Shown here in pieces: positions 33,587-45,050 of a DNA stretch of 64,000 bases. The first letter of the stretch is position 1, and each line of letters opens with the position of its first letter. Under the pieces are notes generated by a model that saw nothing but the letters and a program-made list of their open reading frames with translations, was not told the DNA's origin and ran no database searches. The DNA comes from Dasypus novemcinctus (lineage: Eukaryota > Chordata > Mammalia > Cingulata > Dasypodidae). Position numbers and translations under genes: made by a program. The stretch spans positions 75,531,147 to 75,595,146 of the forward strand of contig NC_080694.1 in NCBI RefSeq assembly GCF_030445035.2, read 5' to 3'.

Positions 33587-36541
33587 TGGTTTTTATAGAT
33601 TTATTTATTTTCCCTCTTCTCCTCCTACAACCCTGCTGTTTTTGCTATCTGTGTGATCTTCTGTATCTATTTCTCTTTTGGTCTTCTCATTTTTCCTCCT
33701 CTGGGATTCGCCAGGATTCGATCCTGGGGAACTCTGATGGGGAGAGAGGTTCCCTGTCAATTGCGCCACCTCAGTTCCTGGTTTCTGCTGCACTTCACCT
33801 TGACTCCCCCCTTGTCTCTCTTTTGATGCGTCATCATCTTGCTGTGCGACTCACTTGCGTGGGCACTGGCTCACTGCGCAGGCCCTTGTGTGGGCACTGG
33901 CTCACCACGTGGCCCTCACGCGGGCACTGGCTCACCACATGGCCCTCACGCGGGCACTGGCTCACCACATGGCACTCACGCGGGCACTGGCTCACCGTGT
34001 GGGCACTGGCTCACCACGTGGCCCTCATGCGGGCACTGGCTCACCACATGGCCCTCACGCGGGCACTGGCTCACCACGTGGCACCCACATGGTACCTGGC
34101 TCACCGTGTGGGCACTGGCTTACCACATGGCCCTCACGCGGGCACTGGCTCACCACGTGGCCCTCACGCGGGCTCTGGCTCACCACATGGCCCTCACGCG
34201 GGCACTGGCTCACCACGTGGCCCTCACGCGGGCACTGGCTCACCACGTGGCCCTCACGCGGGCACTGGCTCACCACGTGGCCCTCACGCAGGCACTGGCT
34301 CACCGTGTGGGCACTGGCTCACCACGTGGCCCTCACGCGGGCACTGGCTCACCACGTGGCACTCACGCGGGCACTGGCTCACCACGTGGCCCTCACGCGG
34401 GCACTGGCTCACCACGTGGCACTCACGCGGGCACTGGCTCACCGTGTGGGCACTGGCTCACTGCACAGGCCTTCATGCGGGCACTGGCTCACCACATGGC
34501 ACCCACATGATACCTGGCTCACCGTGTGAGCACTGGCTCACCACATGGCACTCAGGCGGGCACTGGCTCACCACATGGCACTCACGCCGGCGCTGGCTCA
34601 CCGTGTGGGCACTGGCTCACCACATGGCCCTCACGCGGGCACTGGCTCACCGTGTGAGCACTGGCTCACCACGTGGCCCTCACGCGGGCACTGGCTCACC
34701 ACATGGCACTCACGCGGGCACTGGCTCACCACATGGCACTCACGCGGGCACTGGCTCACCGTGTGGGCACTGGCTCACCACATGGCCCTCACGCGGGCAC
34801 TGGCTCACCACATGGCCCTCACGCGGGCACTGGCTCACCACATGGCCCTCATGCGGGCACTGGCTCACCGTGTGAGCACTGGCTCACCACATGGCACTCA
34901 CGCGGGCACTGGCTCACCACATGGCCTTCACGCGGGCACTGGCTCACCACATGGCCCTCACGCGGGCACTGGCTCACCACATGGCCCTCACGCGGGCACT
35001 GGCTCACCACATGGCCCTCATGCGGGCACTGGCTCACCGTGTGAGCACTGGCTCACCACATGGCCCTCACGCGGGCACTGGCTCACCACATGGCACTCAC
35101 GCGGGCACTGGCTCACCACATGGCCCTCACGCGGGCACTGGCTCACCACATGGCCCTCATGCGGGCACTGGCTCACCGTGTGGGCACTGGCTCACCACAT
35201 GGCCCTCACGCGGGCACTGGCTCACCACGTGGCCCTCATGCGGGCACTGGCTCACCGTGTGGGCACTGGCTCACCACATGGCACTCACGCGGGCACTGGC
35301 TCACCACGTGGCCCTCACGCGGGCACTGACTCACCGTGTGGGCACTGGCTCACCACATGGCACTCATGCGGGCACCGGCTCACCGCGTGGGCACTGGCTC
35401 ACCACATGGCACTCACGCGGGCACTGGCTCACCACATGGCCCTCACGCGGGCACTGGCTCACCACGTGGCCCTCACGCGGGCACTGGCTCACCGTGTGGG
35501 CACTGGCTCACCACATGGCACTCATGCGGGCACCGGCTCACCGCGTGGGCACTGGCTCACCACATGGCCCTCACGCGGGCACTGGCTCACCACGTGGCCC
35601 TCACGCGGGCACTGGCTCACCGTGTGGGCACTGGCTCGCCACATGGCACTCACGCGGGCACTGGCTCACCACATGGCCCTCACGCGGGCACTGGCTCACC
35701 ACATGGCCCTCACGCGGGCACTGGCTCACCGTGTGAGCACTGGCTCACCACATGGCACTCACGCGGGCACTGGCTCACCACGTGGCACTCACGCGGGCAC
35801 TGGCTCACCACATGGCCCTCACGCGGGCACTGGCTCACCACGTGGCCCTCACGCGGGCACTGGCTCACCACGTGGCACTCACGCGGGCACTGGCTCACCA
35901 CGTGGCCCTCACGCGGGCACTGGCTCACCACATGGCCCTCATGCGGGCACTGGCTCACCATGTGAGCACTGGCTCACCACATGGCCCTCACGCGGGCACT
36001 GGCTCACCACATGGCACGCGGGCACTGGCTCACCACGTGGCCCTCATGCGGGCACTGGCTCACCGTGTGGGCACTGGCTCACCACATGGCACTCACGTGG
36101 TCACTGGCTCACCACATGGCCCTCACGCGGGCACTGGCTCACCACGTGGCCCTCACGCGGGCACTGGCTCACCACGTGGCCCTCACGCGGGCACTGGCTC
36201 ACCACATGGCCCTCACGCGGGCACCGGCTCACCACGTGGGCACTGGCTCACCACGTGGCCCTCACGCGGGCACTGGCTCACCACATGGCCCTCACGCGGG
36301 CACTGGCTCACCGTGTGGGCACTGGCTCACCACGTGGGCACCCACATGGGTGCCCGGCTCACCGTGTGGGCACTCAGCTCACCGTGTGGGCACTGGCTCA
36401 CCATGCACGCACTCGGTTCACCACGTAGGCCCTGGCGCACCGCGCAGGCACGCTTCCTCCTCAGCAGGAGGCCCCAGGGATGGAACCCGGGTCTCCTGTA
36501 TGGTAGGTGGAGGCCCTGTCACTTGAGCCGCATCCACGTCC
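33587..36541 (-). mobile_element. SINE, minus orientation, enlarged to about 3 kb by internal tandem repeats
   Basis: The left 260 bp (agatttatttattttccc through gatgcgtcatcatcttgctg) and right 100 bp (cctcagcaggaggccccagg through gagccgcatccacgtc) align with the two halves of the ordinary variant SINE at 14670-15111. Between them, where that SINE has only two to three gcgggcactggctcac motifs, this copy holds a 2.6-kb array. Confidence 0.85.
33852..36440. repeat. Minisatellite of 30-bp and 19-bp units inside the SINE
   Basis: About 75 long units made of gcgggcactggctcaccac followed by a(t/c)gtggccctcac-type sequence (30 bp), interspersed with a 19-bp unit containing gtgtgggcactggctcacc. The short unit changes reading frame, which explains the alternating peptide patterns on the + strand. 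The unit is the SINE's own internal motif. Confidence 0.93.
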
Positions 36542-36740
36542 ATGATGGTGGACTTAAGAATCCTTGTCAGGTGATTCCTCAGTCTGTCACTTGGTGTTGG
36601 TTGTGTTTTCTCATTCCAGCTGAGCTCTTCCTGGTTCTTGGTGTGGTGAGTGATTTCTGGTCACGTCCTGGACATGGTGGGCATTGTGCACTCAGGCCCT
36701 TGAGCCTCTGTAAACCTCTTTCACTTGCCTCCTCCGGCCC
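36542..36740 (-). mobile_element. Possible L1 5'-region fragment
   Basis: The phrase gttcttggtgtgg followed by a gtgatttctggtcacgtcctggac segment resembles the L1 5'-region text seen at about 51200. Short and diverged. Confidence 0.35.
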
Positions 36741-38312
36741 GCACTGGCAGTGGGAGGTGCCGCCAGCTGGGGTGGGCGTCCGGGTTCCTGGCTTGGCGTC
36801 CTCTAGGGGAGGGAGGGGCCGCAGGGGGCTGCAGGTGGGGTCTTGGGCTCCCCTGGGGCCTTCCCTGCCAGCTGGGGAGGGTGGGCAGGAGCCTCGCTGC
36901 TGCTGGGTGGGGGTCGGGCTCCTCCCCTTCCCAGCGGGCCCTCTTGGACAGAGGACGGGGTGCGGGGGCGTGCCTGCCTTACGGGGTGGTGGGGCGGAGG
37001 GACCCGTGTGGCCGCCTGGACCCCTGGCAGGCCAGGCGCCTGGTTCAGTCTCCTGATTCCACTCCTGGCAGGGGTGCAGGCGCCTCCTAAGCCGCTAGCT
37101 TGCTGACGGGCAGGGGTGGAGCTGCCCCTTCCCTGTGGGGTTTGCCTGGGATAAGTTATTGTTGCGAAGTTTTCTGTCTTGGTAGGTCCAAATTCTTCTT
37201 AAAATATAAAACTAGTGAAGCTCATTATAAATAGCTTAAAAGTGCAGAGGAATACAAAAGGAAAAGTAAAATCCCCTTTCCCCGCTCTCCCCCTAGAACC
37301 CCGACCTCCGCCTCCACAGCCTTCTCGGGGGTCCGCCTTGTTGCGCACCCATGTCCCTACGGGCTTCCTGCGCGCCACGGCGCCTCGGCCTGCCCCTCTC
37401 TGCTGGCGCTTTGCTCTGGTGCCGTAAGAGCTTGTCCAGCCTTTGAGGGCAGCCTGGGGGAGCCCAGGGGTCACCCCTGCAAGGTCGTCGCCCCACCAGG
37501 GAGGGCAGGGCCAGGCGGTGCAGGCTAAATGCTCGGCTTCTCCGTGCCTGGGGCATAGCCCCGAGGCGCACAGTGTGGCCCCCAGCCCCCACTCCTGATG
37601 GGCTCACCTGCCCCCCTGGCGCCCTCTGCCCGCCCAGGGCGCCCGCCCAGGTAAACTGCTCTGCTCAGGTCTCCAGGTGCGCTGTGGGGGAAACTGGAGC
37701 TGAAACAGCCCGACGTTGGTGGCTCTTCACCGCTGTCGCTGAGCATTGCAGTTCCTTCCGGCCCCCATCCTTTCCCTGTGTGAGATAATGGAAATCCCCG
37801 TACACATCTCGGGCGCCTGTGCGAGCACACCCGTGCACAGGGTAAATTCCCACAGGTGGAGCTGCTGGCTAAAAGTACGCACGTTTAAATTTTAATAGAC
37901 TACTACTTCCTAAGGAGAATGTGTGCATCCTCACGTGAGGGAGCCTCTTCCTGCTGTCGGCTCAGTTCTGGCTCTGTCAGAGCTCGCCCAGCTGCCGGCC
38001 CTGGGTCCCGGGTTCGGGTCCGGGTCCAGAGGCCTCTCTGCCCCTGCCGGGCTCAGCCGCCCGAGGCTCTGGCTTCCTTGCACTGTCTCGACGTGCAGGA
38101 GGCTCTGGAGTGTAAACGGGATTTCCCTGGGGGATCCTGAAGGCACAGGTCGAGTCTAGCCTAAGGTGCGAACCCTTTTGAGAGGAAAACAGCTCTCAAG
38201 GGCTGGACAAATTATTTTTTATAACTTCAGTGTGTACAAACATAGCTAACCTGAATTGCTTGCACGTCAGTACCTGTGCCGTTACAGAACCAAAAGAAGG
38301 GAGCAGAGAAAG
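36741..38312. other. GC-rich single-copy region, no gene recognised
   Basis: Several open frames without domains. No splice or promoter pattern convincing enough to report. Confidence 0.4.
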
Positions 38313-38535
38313 GCAGGGAGGGGAGCAGAGGTAGCTCAGTGCTTGGGCCCTGCTTCCACCTATGAGTCCCAGGTTCCATCCCCGGCACCTCCTAAGAACA
38401 GAAAAACAGAAAAACAAATGAAAACCCACTCGTATTGGGGAGCGGATGTGGCTCAGTGACTGAGCGCCTGCTTCCCTTGTGGGAGGTCCCGGGTTCCATC
38501 TCTGGTACCTCCAAAAAAGAGAAAACAAGAAAAAG
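38313..38535 (+). mobile_element. Two short tRNA-derived SINEs in tandem, + orientation
   Basis: Two head-only SINE copies: 38313-38420 (gcagaggtagctcagtgctt, later ggttccatccccggcacctc, A-rich tail) and 38433-38535 (gagcggatgtggctcagtga, later gggttccatctctggtacct, A-rich tail). They share orientation and are separated by about 12 bp. Confidence 0.8.
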
Positions 38536-39299
38536 TAGAGAGGCAATTACATTTAAATTCACGGGAACTTAATGTGACCTGCAGTTGTTTTTCTGAAAGG
38601 AAGCTGCTGCCACAGCACACACCTCCTGCCCGTTGGAATCCTTTGACCTTGGCAGGCGTCCCTGTGGGACCAGCTCTCCCCCTTCCTGGGTCTGTTCAAA
38701 ATACTGAGAAATCTGTCAGAACAGGTCTCCTGGCCCTCACGGGGTTCTGTCCTGCTCTGCCCGAGAAGTGCTGACTCAGCCCCAGGGAGGCCCGAGCTCC
38801 CCGAGCAGGGCCGGCCCAGAGCCAGGGCTTTGCTCAGTGCCAGGGCAAGGAAAGCCCGATTCATACCTCCACGGACGCGCGGGGTCCTCAGGGGCCGCGG
38901 GCCGCCACTCTGACCTTGACCGCCCGTGCGACCTCGAGCCAGTCATTCGCCAGCTCTCCATCTGTGTGTTCATTTTCACCCAAGCAAGAATGATTTGGGC
39001 CCCGGCGTCCTTGAGAGATGAAAGGAGCTGGAGGAGCCGGCGTGCGCCCTCCAATCTCCCAGGACTGGGGGTTCCAGACAGACGCCTTCAGTTAGAAGGT
39101 GGTGGTGGCCGAGACCCTGCCGTCCGGCTTGGGCTTGGGGACAGGCTTCGGCTTGAATTCCAGACCTGTCGGTTCCTACTTGCGTGTCTTTGGGCAAATT
39201 ACTTGGTTTTGCCAGTCCTCAGTTTCTGCTTGGGCAAAACGCAGCTATTTCAGAACGCCGCGAGCAGTGCCGAGGGAGGACGGCAGGAAGCAGCCGGCC
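38536..39299. other. No gene recognised
   Basis: Single-copy sequence. No recognised exon or repeat. Confidence 0.4.
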
Positions 39300-39865
39300 G
39301 GGGGGCGCTGGCAGTGCTCGGCCTGCTCTTAGGCAGGGGCGGGGGGTGTGTGGGGGGCTGGCTGTGCTCAGCCTGCTCTTAAGTGGTGGGGGGGCGGGTG
39401 CAGCTGGCAGTGCTCGGCCTGCTCTTAGGCTGGGGCAGGGGGGTGTGTGGGGGGCTGGCTGTGCTCGGCCTGCTCTTAGGTGGTGGGGGGGCGGGCGCAG
39501 CTGGCTGTGCTCGGCCTGCTCTTAGGCTGGGGTGGTGGGGGGGCTGGCTGTGCTCAGCCTGCTCTTAGGTGGTTGGTGGTGGGGGGGCGCAGCTGGCTGT
39601 GCTCGGCCTGCTCTTAGGCTGGGGCGGGGGGCAGGGGGGTGCTGGCAGTGCTTGGCCTGCTCTTAGGCCGAGGCAGGGGCGGGGGGGCTGGCAGTGCTCA
39701 GCCTGCTCTTAGGCTGGGGCGGGGGGCAGGGGGGGGCTGGCAGTGCTTGGCCTGCTCTTAGGCGGTGGGGGGGGGGGCGCGGCTGGCTGTGCTCAGCCTG
39801 CTCTTAGGCTGGGGCGGGGGGCAGGGGGGGCGCTGGCAGTGCTCGGCCTGCTCTTAGGCCAGGGC
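39300..39865 (+). repeat. Minisatellite, about 40-50-bp unit
   Basis: About 12 units containing ctggctgtgctcggcctgct followed by cttagg and a variable G-rich spacer (ctggggcggggggcagg or tggtgggggggcg). Unit length varies with the spacer. Confidence 0.9.
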
Positions 39866-41803
39866 TCCGGAAGGGAGACCTGCCATCTAAGTTGCTGCGT
39901 AAATGACACCGTCTCCTCCGGTAGACGCCCAGGCGTGTCTCCTACTCAGCCCTGCAGCAGCCTGAGCACGCCGCCCCGCCCTCCGGGCTCACCCTCTCTG
40001 GGGCTCCCTGCCTGTCCCCAGCGTCCGGCCTTAATCAGGGCTGGTGACTGTGCAGGCAGCACCCCGGGTGGCCGTCCAGTGGCTGTCCAGCAGGGAGCCC
40101 GAGGCCCCCCAAAGACTCACAGGGTGGAGGTCTGGGAAAGGTGGGTCTGGGCCCCCCAGTCCCGTCTCCCTTTCTCTCCCTTTTGGGAGGGATCTAGGAG
40201 AAGCTCTGGGTGGGCAGTGCCAACTGGCCACAGGTGTAAGGCAGGTTCCAGCTTCTCTGGGCCTGGCTCCCTTTTGAGGACGGCCCTGCCCCCAACTACA
40301 TGGCTGGTGGGAGGTGCGCTGCCTTCCTGCAGGGCATTCCTGGCCCTGACTGGGGTGGGACTTCAGAGGGACCAGCGGGAGAGAGCTGGAATCGGTTCCT
40401 CCCACGCCCAGCCAGCCCCCTTGGATAATGGTCACTCACTGAGCACTCACCACAGGCCTGAAGCATCCTGCAGCAGCTCCGCGCAGGGCTGCCCCACAAG
40501 GGACGGAACCAGGGCCGGCCGGGCCACTGCCCTGCACAGTGCACGCCACGCTGCTGCCAACGACTTTTTATTTTATCATAAACTCTAATCGCGTCATTTC
40601 CCTGCTCAAAACCCCAGCGTCTGCCTTCTCACCTTCAGAACCTGCGCCCACCCCCCAGCCCGTCACACCATCATGCCCCCACTCCCCAGCTCCCTCATCC
40701 CTGCTCCTGCAGAGCTCGCCCGTATCTGCCCCACCAGGCCCTCGGCCCCCCCCCCCCCACATCTGCCCCACCGGGCCCTTGGCCCCCTCTGCCTCCTGCA
40801 GAGCTCGTCCCACACCTGCCCCTCCGGCCCCTCGGCCCACCGCCCCCTCTGCCCTCTGCAGGCCCTCCTCCGCCCCTTTCCTCTTTCCCGCCAAAGCCTG
40901 CCCTGGGCGCCCCTTAGTCATCTCTCTTTGTGGATGGACTGGAGTGGACTCAGGCCCACAAAGCAAGCTGCTGAGGGTGGGCGCGCCGTGGCCCCAGGGA
41001 CAGACCGCCAGACAGGCGATTTCCACGCTCGCTTGCGCTCAGCCTGAGAAGCTTCGCTTCCCCTGGGTCGCCCGCGGTCCCCGGGCCTCGCTCCCCAGTC
41101 CTAATCTGAGTCATGTTTGGCTTTGGGGACCGTTTTCCAAACCCGGAGTTGGATGGCATTGCCCAACAGTGACGCTTGCTCTTAAGGGCTGGCAGGTGGG
41201 AGCAGGTTTGCAGTTGGGGTCTCCCAAGGGCCCGCAGCGGTCCTGCTCCCCTCCCCCCCAGCCCTCCCTGCGTGGGGCCTGCCGCAGCCGCAGGGCCCCC
41301 GCCCGCTTCCAGCCACTCTCCCCCTCCCCCTTGTCTGGGTGGCCCTCCGGTTTGGTGCCGCAGTCCTCCGCCTCCCACCCTCTCTCTCAGCCAAGCCCCT
41401 CCCACTCTGCGGGGGCTTGGCGGCTCGGCCAAGGGGCTGCGTTGTCATGGTCACGGCGAAGCTGGCGCAGCTGGCCTGGGCAGCTGCTCCTGGGCCGGGG
41501 CCTGGACGCGCGGACAAAGCCAGGCAGCCTCGGCAGCCCCAGACCTGGAACCCCAAAGGGCCAGGCTGGGGCGCTGGCCGCAGGAGAACGCAAGGCTGGA
41601 GGTGAGAGGGTATGTGTGGGGGGGACGAGCCGGCCCTCCCCTTGTGGGAAGGGGCAAGCGGTCCCACAGGAAGTGGAGTGGAGGAGGGGGACAGGCTGCG
41701 GGCTAGGATGTCCCAGAGTTGAGCTCTGGCTGCGCTGTCATGCCTTGGCCGCCCCCCTCTGAGCCTCAGCGCCCCTCCTCTTCCCCTTCTCCCATTTCTT
41801 TCA
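39866..41803. other. GC-rich single-copy region, no gene recognised
   Basis: A weak three-fold repeat of ctgccccaccgggccct type occurs at 40720-40860. Open frames of up to 400 codons lack domains. Confidence 0.4.
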
Positions 41804-42198
41804 TTTATTTTTTATTTATTTCTCTCCCCTTCCCCCCTCCATTGTCTGCTCTCTCTGTCCATTCACTGTGTGTTCTTCTGTGACCACTTCTATCCTTATC
41901 AGCAGCACCGGGAATCTGTGCTTTTTATTGCGTCTTCTTGTGTCAGCTCTGCGTGTGTGTGGCGCCATTCCTGGGTAGGCTGCACTGTCTTTCACGCTGG
42001 GCGGCTCTCCTTACAGGGCGCACTCCTTGCGCGTGGGGCTTCCCTACGAGGGGACACTCCTGTGTGGCAGGGCACTCCTTGCATGCATCAGCACTGTGCG
42101 TGGGCCAGCTCCACACGGGTCAAGGAGGCCCGGGGTTTGAACCCTGGACCTTGATATGGTAGGTGGACGCTCTATTGGTTGAGCCAAATCCCCTTCCC
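41804..42198 (-). mobile_element. tRNA-derived SINE, minus orientation
   Basis: T-rich tail complement, central gggcggctctccttacaggg, and head complement gtttgaaccctggacctt through gagccaaatccccttcc. Target-like sites cttctcccatttct (about 41787) and cttctcccatctcc (42201) flank it. Confidence 0.9.
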
Positions 42199-42980
42199 CC
42201 CTTCTCCCATCTCCACGCTGATGGCCCCTTCCCTCCCTTTTCCTTGCTCCCCTCTCTGGGGACCCTGTCTACTCTCGAGATCAGCCCTTTTCTCCCCAAA
42301 GTGCAGGCTCCCCTTGTCCTTGGGCCTTCTGGCCTCAGGGCTCCGCCCCCCCAGCCCGTTTGGTCCCCTGCCTCACTCAGGGTCCCCATCTGACTGTGCT
42401 TGCCCCGTCCCACTCCAGCTTTTGTCAGACCCACTCTCCACAGCAGGGCCCTGTCTCATCTTTTTCCTCCCCTCCTCCTGGACCTCAGTTTCCCCATCTG
42501 TACTCGGAGGCATTGAGAGCTGACCCACTCTCCCAGCAGCTCCCTCCTCGAGCTCCGCGGGAGCTGTGGGGCCGCTGGCCTTTCCCTCGGTGGTCTGCAG
42601 GCCCGAAGCTGCTCCCGGCTCACATTTTTCAGCTGTTACCCTCCTCTCCTTCCCGGCCGGCCACAGGGCGCCGTGGTGGAGGGGAGGGCCTGGGGGGGGC
42701 TCCTGGGAGGTTCAGACGTGGGTTTGGTGCTGCAGGAGCTGTGGGGTGGGCCCTGGGGGCCCGGATGGCTGGGCCTTCCCTCCAGGCCCCTGGAATCTCC
42801 GCTCCAGCCCGCATTCCAGCCGGCTCCAGCCCCTTTCCGCCGTCACTTGATCCGCGGGGCCCACCCCTGCATACCTCCCACTCCTCCAGTCCTGGGCTGG
42901 GGCGAGGTGGGCAGGAGCAGCTAGGAATTCCTCCTGGGAGAGCAGGGAGAGGGGGCTGCAGGACCCCTCTGGCACCCCAG
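42199..42980. other. Pyrimidine-rich then GC-rich spacer, no gene recognised
   Basis: No coding exon recognised. CpG density rises toward the island. Confidence 0.4.
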
Positions 42981-42989
42981 GCCCCCTGG

Positions 42990-45050
42990 CCGGACGTCAG
43001 CGCCAGGCCGGGCGTGGAATGTCCCTCCGGGGCGTGAGGCGCGGCTCCCGCCCTCGGCCACAGCGCAGCCCCGCCGGCCGCCCGGGGTTTCCCCGGGCCC
43101 GCCCGGGAAGGAGGGGCGCGTCCGCTCAGGTGAGGCGCGGGGAGGCCTTGGCCCCGCCCCGGCCTGGCGCCGCCCCCGCCCGGCCTCTGCAGCGCCCAGA
43201 CTCCCCAGCGCAGGCTGCAGAGGGTGAGCGCTCGGGGGAGCCCCGGGGAGCCCCGGGTTGGGTGGGAGGGGAAGGCGGGACGAGGGAATGCCGAGTGGCC
43301 GTGGGGGCGCGCTCAGGGGGCGTCCTGGGCGTGTGCGCGCGCCGGGGGTGGCCTCCCACGCGCTGGCCTCGCTCGGGCCTGCCACCTCGCTGTCTGGGGG
43401 GACATCTGTTTTCCCTGGCACTGCGCAGGGTGTGCGCGTCTGTCCACTGTGAGGTGCGAGGGGCAGCTCGGCCGGACGGCGGCACTGCCCGGCGGTGGCA
43501 GGCTGGCGAGGAGCAGGCTGCTCTGCCACCTGCCTTCTCACACCCACCCGCGGGCTCCCTCCCATCCTCGCTGGCTGGCCCGATTTTCTCTGTGCTCCTG
43601 TCCCCCACCTGGTCGCCGACTCCGTTTCTAGCTCGCTTGGCCAGCGAGCAGACCCTCGGCCCACTAGGGCCAGAGCTGCTGGCCTTCCTGCCGAGAGCAG
43701 CTGGGCCAGGCGGCGGGGCCTGCAGCGTGGACCTGGGGGGGGGCGTGGAAGAGATCGGACGGCCTCCTGGGGGGGTTGTGGAAGAGCTTAGGCCGCCACC
43801 TGGAGGGGGGGTGGAAGAGCTGGGGCCACCACCTGGGGGGGGGGGCTGGAAGAGCTGGGGCGGCCACCTGGGGGGGGAAGAGCTCGGGCCGCCACCTGGG
43901 GGGGCTGGAAGAGCTGGGGCGGCCACCTGGGGGGGGCTGGAAGAGCTGGGGCGGCCACCTGGGGGGGGGGCTGGAAGAGCTGGGGCGGCCACCTGGGGGG
44001 GCTGGAAGAGCTGGGGCGGCCACCTGGGGGGGGGTGGAAGAGCTCGTGGGGCCACCTGGGGGGGCTGGAAGAGCTCGGGCAGCCACCTGGGGGGGGGGGC
44101 TGGAAGAGCTCGGGCGGCCACCTGACTCTGGACAGTCCCCGGTCGGGGCGCAGGGCACGGGAGGGCGCCAGTTGGGGTGTGGGAAGAGTGGGCCCAGGGG
44201 CCTCCCCCGAGCTCCGGCCGCCAGGCCGCGCCGGGCCTGTGGGAACCTGCGCCTTCCGCGCGCAGGGCCACCCCCCGTCCCCGCCCGCTCCAGGAGCTGG
44301 CCCAGAGAGCCGGGCGCTGGGGAGGAGGCCGAGCTCCCTCCAGGGCCTGGGTGTGCGGGGGCTGGGGGCTCTGAGCAGGGCCGCGCCGGCCCCCTGGGGC
44401 CCCGGCTTCGGCAGCTCTCTTTCGTGGGGAGCCCGGGGGCGGGGGCGTGTGGAGGGGGTGGGCGCGGAGCGGTGGGCTGCCTGGGAGAGCAGCGCCCAGG
44501 CGGGCAGCGGGGTGGTTACCTGGGGGAGGCCGGGCGGGGGAACGCGGGGTGGGCGTGGCGGGGCGGGGAGCAGCGCGTGGGAGCCGCGCGGCGACCCGGT
44601 CCGGGAGGGGGAGGGGAGGGGGCGGGGCGGGCGGCGAGCCCCGACTGGCGGCGGCGCGGGAGGGCGGGAGGGGCGGAGGCAGCGCGGGGGGCGCCGGCGG
44701 AGCCCCAGCCTTGGCTCCTCTCCCCGGAACAGGCCCCGACAGCTGCGCTCCGGAGCCGCCTCCCGACACCCGAGCCCCGCCGGCGCCGCCCGCTCGCGGC
44801 TCCTGGCTCCCTGCGCCTCCCCCTCCCCTCGGCCGGCCGCGGAGGGGGCCCCGCTCGCGGGGTCGGGCGCCTGGGTCTGCCGGGAAGAGCGATGCGAGGT
44901 AGGGAGAGCGGCGGGAGGGCCTGCGGGCGCGGGGCGGCCTCGGCCGGGGGGCTCCCGCGGAGGCACGGGGGCCGGAGCGCGGGAGCGCGGCGGGGAGGCG
45001 GCGCGTTTGGGCTGGACTCGCTGGCCGGGCTCTGAGTCCGACCCTCCGGG
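42990..45050 (+). promoter_or_regulatory. Large CpG island, candidate DDR1 promoter and 5' non-coding exon
   Basis: CpG-dense sequence in two lobes (about 42990-43450 and 44140-45050) separated by a minisatellite. It is the nearest strong CpG island upstream of the DDR1 start codon, about 8.5 kb away, and lies on the same strand. A plausible first exon would end at 44898, where gcgatgcgag is followed by a donor, gtaggg. GC boxes (ggggcggggc) occur at about 44565 and 44620. TATA-less. Assignment to DDR1 is inference from position; human DDR1 is known to have upstream non-coding exons. Confidence 0.5.
43735..44125 (+). repeat. Minisatellite, about 30-bp unit, inside the CpG island
   Basis: About 13 units of ctggaagagctggggcgg followed by ccacctgggggg, with variation in the G run and gctggggc/gctcgggc. 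Sits between the two lobes of the island. Confidence 0.92.

Noticed and set aside
33586-37056. Very long + frames (up to 627 codons) with His/Thr/Trp-rich repeats
   Set aside because: Direct translation of the SINE-internal minisatellite; frame alternates with the 19-bp unit.
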